From Elysia marginata (taxonomy: Eukaryota; Mollusca; Gastropoda; Plakobranchidae): a stretch of 49,143 nt of DNA. Of this stretch, positions 46,883 through 49,143 are shown piece by piece. The notes under the pieces were generated by a model. The model did not search any database. It was not told the origin of the DNA and saw only the letters and a list, made by a program, of their open reading frames with translations. Each line of letters begins with the position of its first letter. The stretch's first letter is position 1. The position numbers and the translations under genes are program-made. The stretch covers positions 27,831-76,973 of the forward strand of contig BMAT01001128.1 of assembly GCA_019649035.1 (NCBI GenBank), in the 5' to 3' direction.

Positions 46883-47095
46883 GAGTCACCGAGTGATGCG
46901 GGCGCTATCGACCTGTCTGTTCTTCGATACGAACACCAGGACGGCGATAGAAATGCCCCAACAGCTGGTTTCCTCAATACCTAGCTTGGAGTCTGATCTT
47001 ATACCGGATATCTGGCACCATGATCAGCCTGCCCCGCCTATTCACGCCTTCCGGTACTCCGTCAGGGTCGTTTGGGGTCATGTTGATTTCAATGG
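46883..47095 (+). CDS. Acyl-ACP thioesterase-like protein, exon 5 (end of first unit, start of catalytic hot-dog)
   Basis: It encodes about residues 208-279. It opens SHRVMRALSTCLFFDTNTRT, ending in MPQQL, which resembles the last strands of the N-terminal hot-dog (family pattern A.S.W....N..TR.....P). After a linker comes FRYSVRVVWGHVDFNG, the start of the catalytic hot-dog. Asp276 and Asn278 fall in the DxNxH motif, which is completed by His280 in the next exon. The acceptor is TTTCTATCAG at 46882 and the donor is AATGG|GTGAGT at 47096. Phase is 2 in and 2 out. Confidence 0.92.
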
Positions 47096-47551
47096 GTGAG
47101 TAGAGTGGAGTATCGATAAACATGGCCAAAACAGTAGGTTTGGGGAGAAACGAGGGAAAAAATGCATTCACGTTTAAGAATAACCAATTAATCATAAAGT
47201 GCAGATCAGTATTGTTTCCCAGCATTCTACTTTATGACAAATGTGTTGCATGTGCTTGCATGGGCTTCTAAATACTACAATTTATTTCACCTATCCCCGC
47301 ATTACCAGACGCTGTTTATTTAGCACAAGAAAAGACCTGTGATTTTTACGCATCCAGTTACCATGGGAACGAGCAGCATTAAAAAAGTGTAATCATAAAC
47401 TTACTTAGCTGTTGCGATTCTGGTGCTTTTTACTTCATGTACAGTCACACAGTTAGCAAGTTTATAAAAAAAGTATTACTAGTTGTTGTTGCAATAGTAG
47501 TATTAGTAGTAGTAGTAGTAGTAGTAGCAGAAGGAGTAGTAGTAGTAGTAA

Positions 47552-47609
<58 letters not shown>

Positions 47610-47785
47610 TGTAGTAGTAGTAGTAGTAATAGTAGTAGTAGTAGTGGTAGTAGTAGTAGTAAAAGTAGTAGTAGTGGTAGTAGTAGTAGTAATAGTGGTA
47701 GTAGTAGTAGTAGTAATAGTAGCTGTAGTAGTAGTAGTAACAACAGTAGTAGTAGTGGTAGAAGTAGGAATCAAAGTACTAGCTA

Positions 47786-47828
<43 letters not shown>

Positions 47829-47940
47829 TGTTTTTTGTTGTAGTAGTAGGAGTAGTTATGTTGTTTCTTGCTGTTGTAGTAGGAGTAGTTGTTGTTGTTT
47901 CTTGTTGTAGTAGTAGTAGTGGTAATAATAATAATAATAA

Positions 47941-47976
<36 letters not shown>

Positions 47977-48023
47977 CAGTAGTATGATTAAATGTATTAT
48001 GATTTCTCTGCTCTTGAATCAAG
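47096..48023 (+). other. Thioesterase intron 5
   Basis: GTGAGT at 47096 to AATCAAG at 48023. More than half of it is a TAG trinucleotide repeat. Confidence 0.85.
47495..47984. repeat. TAG/AGT trinucleotide repeat, ~490 bp, interrupted
   Basis: Imperfect (TAG)n with GTT-rich and AAT-rich interruptions (47828-47940). It ends about 40 bases before the exon 6 acceptor. Long valine-, threonine- or leucine-only frames over it are artefacts. Confidence 0.97.
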
Positions 48024-48318
48024 ACACATGGGATTTCAGTGGTACGCCCAACATGCTATCGACGCCGTCCTACTTGCGGTGACATCACCGGAGACAGATG
48101 CCATCACTACGTTGACAACGTCTAACATGGTTACTGGCATCAATAGCTTGAGTGTTGACTACATTAAAGAGTGTTACTATGGTGACCAGCTCGATTTGTT
48201 TGTTTGGCAAGATGGCGCTCACAAAAACACGGCTCACTGTTGGATCAGGAACCAAGGAGAGGTCTTTAGTAAAATAACGTTTCTTTTCAATGATGCTACA
48301 AATCGGCCAAGTTTATAA
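48024..48318 (+). CDS. Acyl-ACP thioesterase-like protein, exon 6 (catalytic hot-dog, C-terminus)
   Basis: It encodes residues 280-376 and stop TAA. It begins HMGFQWYAQHAIDAV, so the joined motif is WGHVDFNGHM with D276, N278 and H280 spaced as in FatB W..DxNxH. About 45 residues on, SVDYIKECYYGDQLDLFV provides the YxxEC element (E328, C329). In FatB the corresponding E and C lie in YRREC. This is a 4-HBT/acyl-ACP thioesterase-type hot-dog, expected to hydrolyse acyl thioesters (ACP or CoA not determinable). The acceptor is TTGAATCAAG at 48023, after a TTTCTCTGCTCTTG tract. Total predicted length is 376 residues, close to plant FatA/B including leader. Hot-dog Asp/Asn/His motifs also occur in other thioesterases, so substrate class is inferred. 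Confidence 0.92.
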
Positions 48319-49143
48319 TAACTCTTTTAAGGGAAAATAAATATAATCAAACTGACTGATTTCTTTTATTATCAAACAACGATTGCTTTGCCTTGAAATA
48401 GAAAGGCACAAAAAGAATGCCTCATTGGTATCTAATAATAAAACAAAATTCTAAAGCTTATTAAAACTATTACAAGTATAGCTTACTTACTTTTCTTAAT
48501 GTCCCATAATATTTAATTGCTTAAAGTGAATCGATTAAGTAATACGACAAATTCTGCCCTCTTATTATCAACTCATGTATTTCATAGCGTCTTGTGTTTT
48601 TCGAAAAAGAAATGGACCTAATTATATAAATATGCTTGTATGAAACAAGCATTTTATGGAAAATTATCTAAGCAACACACTACTTACCCGTAGTAAATCT
48701 TACAATAGAAGGAAAACAAACAAACAAACAAACCACACCACACACACAAATTGCTTGAATCTTATTACAGCAAGAGTATAAACATAATGCCATCGTCAAT
48801 TGTATCACGATATTTTAAAACATTCTACAATTTGTACAATCCGTGTTGAAGTTTCAAGTTTCATGCTTATTAGTTTCAAAGCAGATTATGATCAGCATGA
48901 ATATGGGCGCAACTCAATCATTAGCAATAAATGCAAGTGCAATGAAGAAAATATAACCGTAATAAAGCGCATAGGTATCAAGCATAAGAAGGTACAGACA
49001 GCTAACTATAGTATATCACTGGATAATACAAGTCATTGAGATTCAACACAAGTTAGAAATGGTGATATGATCGCACTTGGCTTCTGCTTTCACTGCAAAA
49101 ACAAGAAAATTCGGCAGAGGGCAATACAGTGTACCAACAATTA
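48319..49143. other. 3' flank of the thioesterase gene
   Basis: AT-rich sequence with an AAAC tetranucleotide run (48713-48734). I see no gene in it. Confidence 0.6.
48336..48341 (+). terminator. Candidate polyadenylation signal of the thioesterase gene
   Basis: AATAAA 18 bases after the stop codon. A second AATAAA is at 48437-48442. Either could set the 3' end; the first would give a very short 3'UTR. Confidence 0.5.

Noticed and set aside
47437-47910. Long polyvaline, polythreonine and polyleucine frames
   Set aside because: They are translations of the TAG repeat inside a supported intron.
1-49143. Search for CRISPR arrays, bacterial operons or phage genes
   Set aside because: No regularly spaced repeats with unique spacers and no dense coding; the sequence is animal-like throughout.

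Overview
The window looks like animal DNA, most likely from a mollusc and perhaps a gastropod. It is AT-rich, intron-dominated and full of CT/GA, TAG and ATT microsatellites. It holds tRNA-derived SINEs and a decayed LINE, and coding sequence appears only as short exons with GT/AG splice sites. A 220-base run of N marks an assembly gap. I cannot name the species from the sequence alone.

Only two protein-coding genes can be defended. The first is on the minus strand: a T-box transcription factor of the Tbx1/Tbx10 (org-1) class. Its first coding exon (31300-31756) carries an N-terminal eh1-like Groucho-binding motif. A 19.2 kb intron follows, then a second coding exon (11667-12126) that ends at the T-box intron position inside the LGTEMIVTK..GR|R block. 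The rest of the T-box was not found and presumably lies beyond the left edge of the window. A TATA box plus initiator pair at 33.43-33.46 kb is a candidate promoter. A CpG-rich block at 13.4-13.65 kb, with CRE, ETS, E-box and CTCF-like motifs, is a candidate internal regulatory element or alternative promoter.

The second gene, on the plus strand (39460-48318), is divergently oriented from the first. Its six exons join in frame, with matching phases at every junction, into a predicted 376-residue protein. The C-terminal half is a clear hot-dog thioesterase domain. It has a DxNxH motif and a downstream YxxEC motif in the order known for plant/bacterial FatA/FatB acyl-ACP thioesterases, and the preceding segment looks like a second hot-dog. 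This is the most interesting content of the window.

The remaining sequence is introns and intergenic DNA. Recognisable content: a 298-bp tRNA-derived SINE with a 15-bp target-site duplication (17.5 kb); a second SINE family with three copies, one inserted 25 nt before a thioesterase splice acceptor; a 5'-truncated, frameshifted LINE (26.7-28.2 kb); an imperfect inverted repeat at 15.9-16.2 kb; several dispersed duplications; and many microsatellites. No CRISPR array, rRNA or intact tRNA gene was seen.

Layout: 1-11.7 kb T-box intron 2; 11.7-12.1 kb T-box exon; 12.1-31.3 kb T-box intron 1; 31.3-33.5 kb first coding exon, leader and promoter; 33.5-39.5 kb intergenic; 39.5-48.3 kb thioesterase gene; 48.3-49.1 kb 3' flank.
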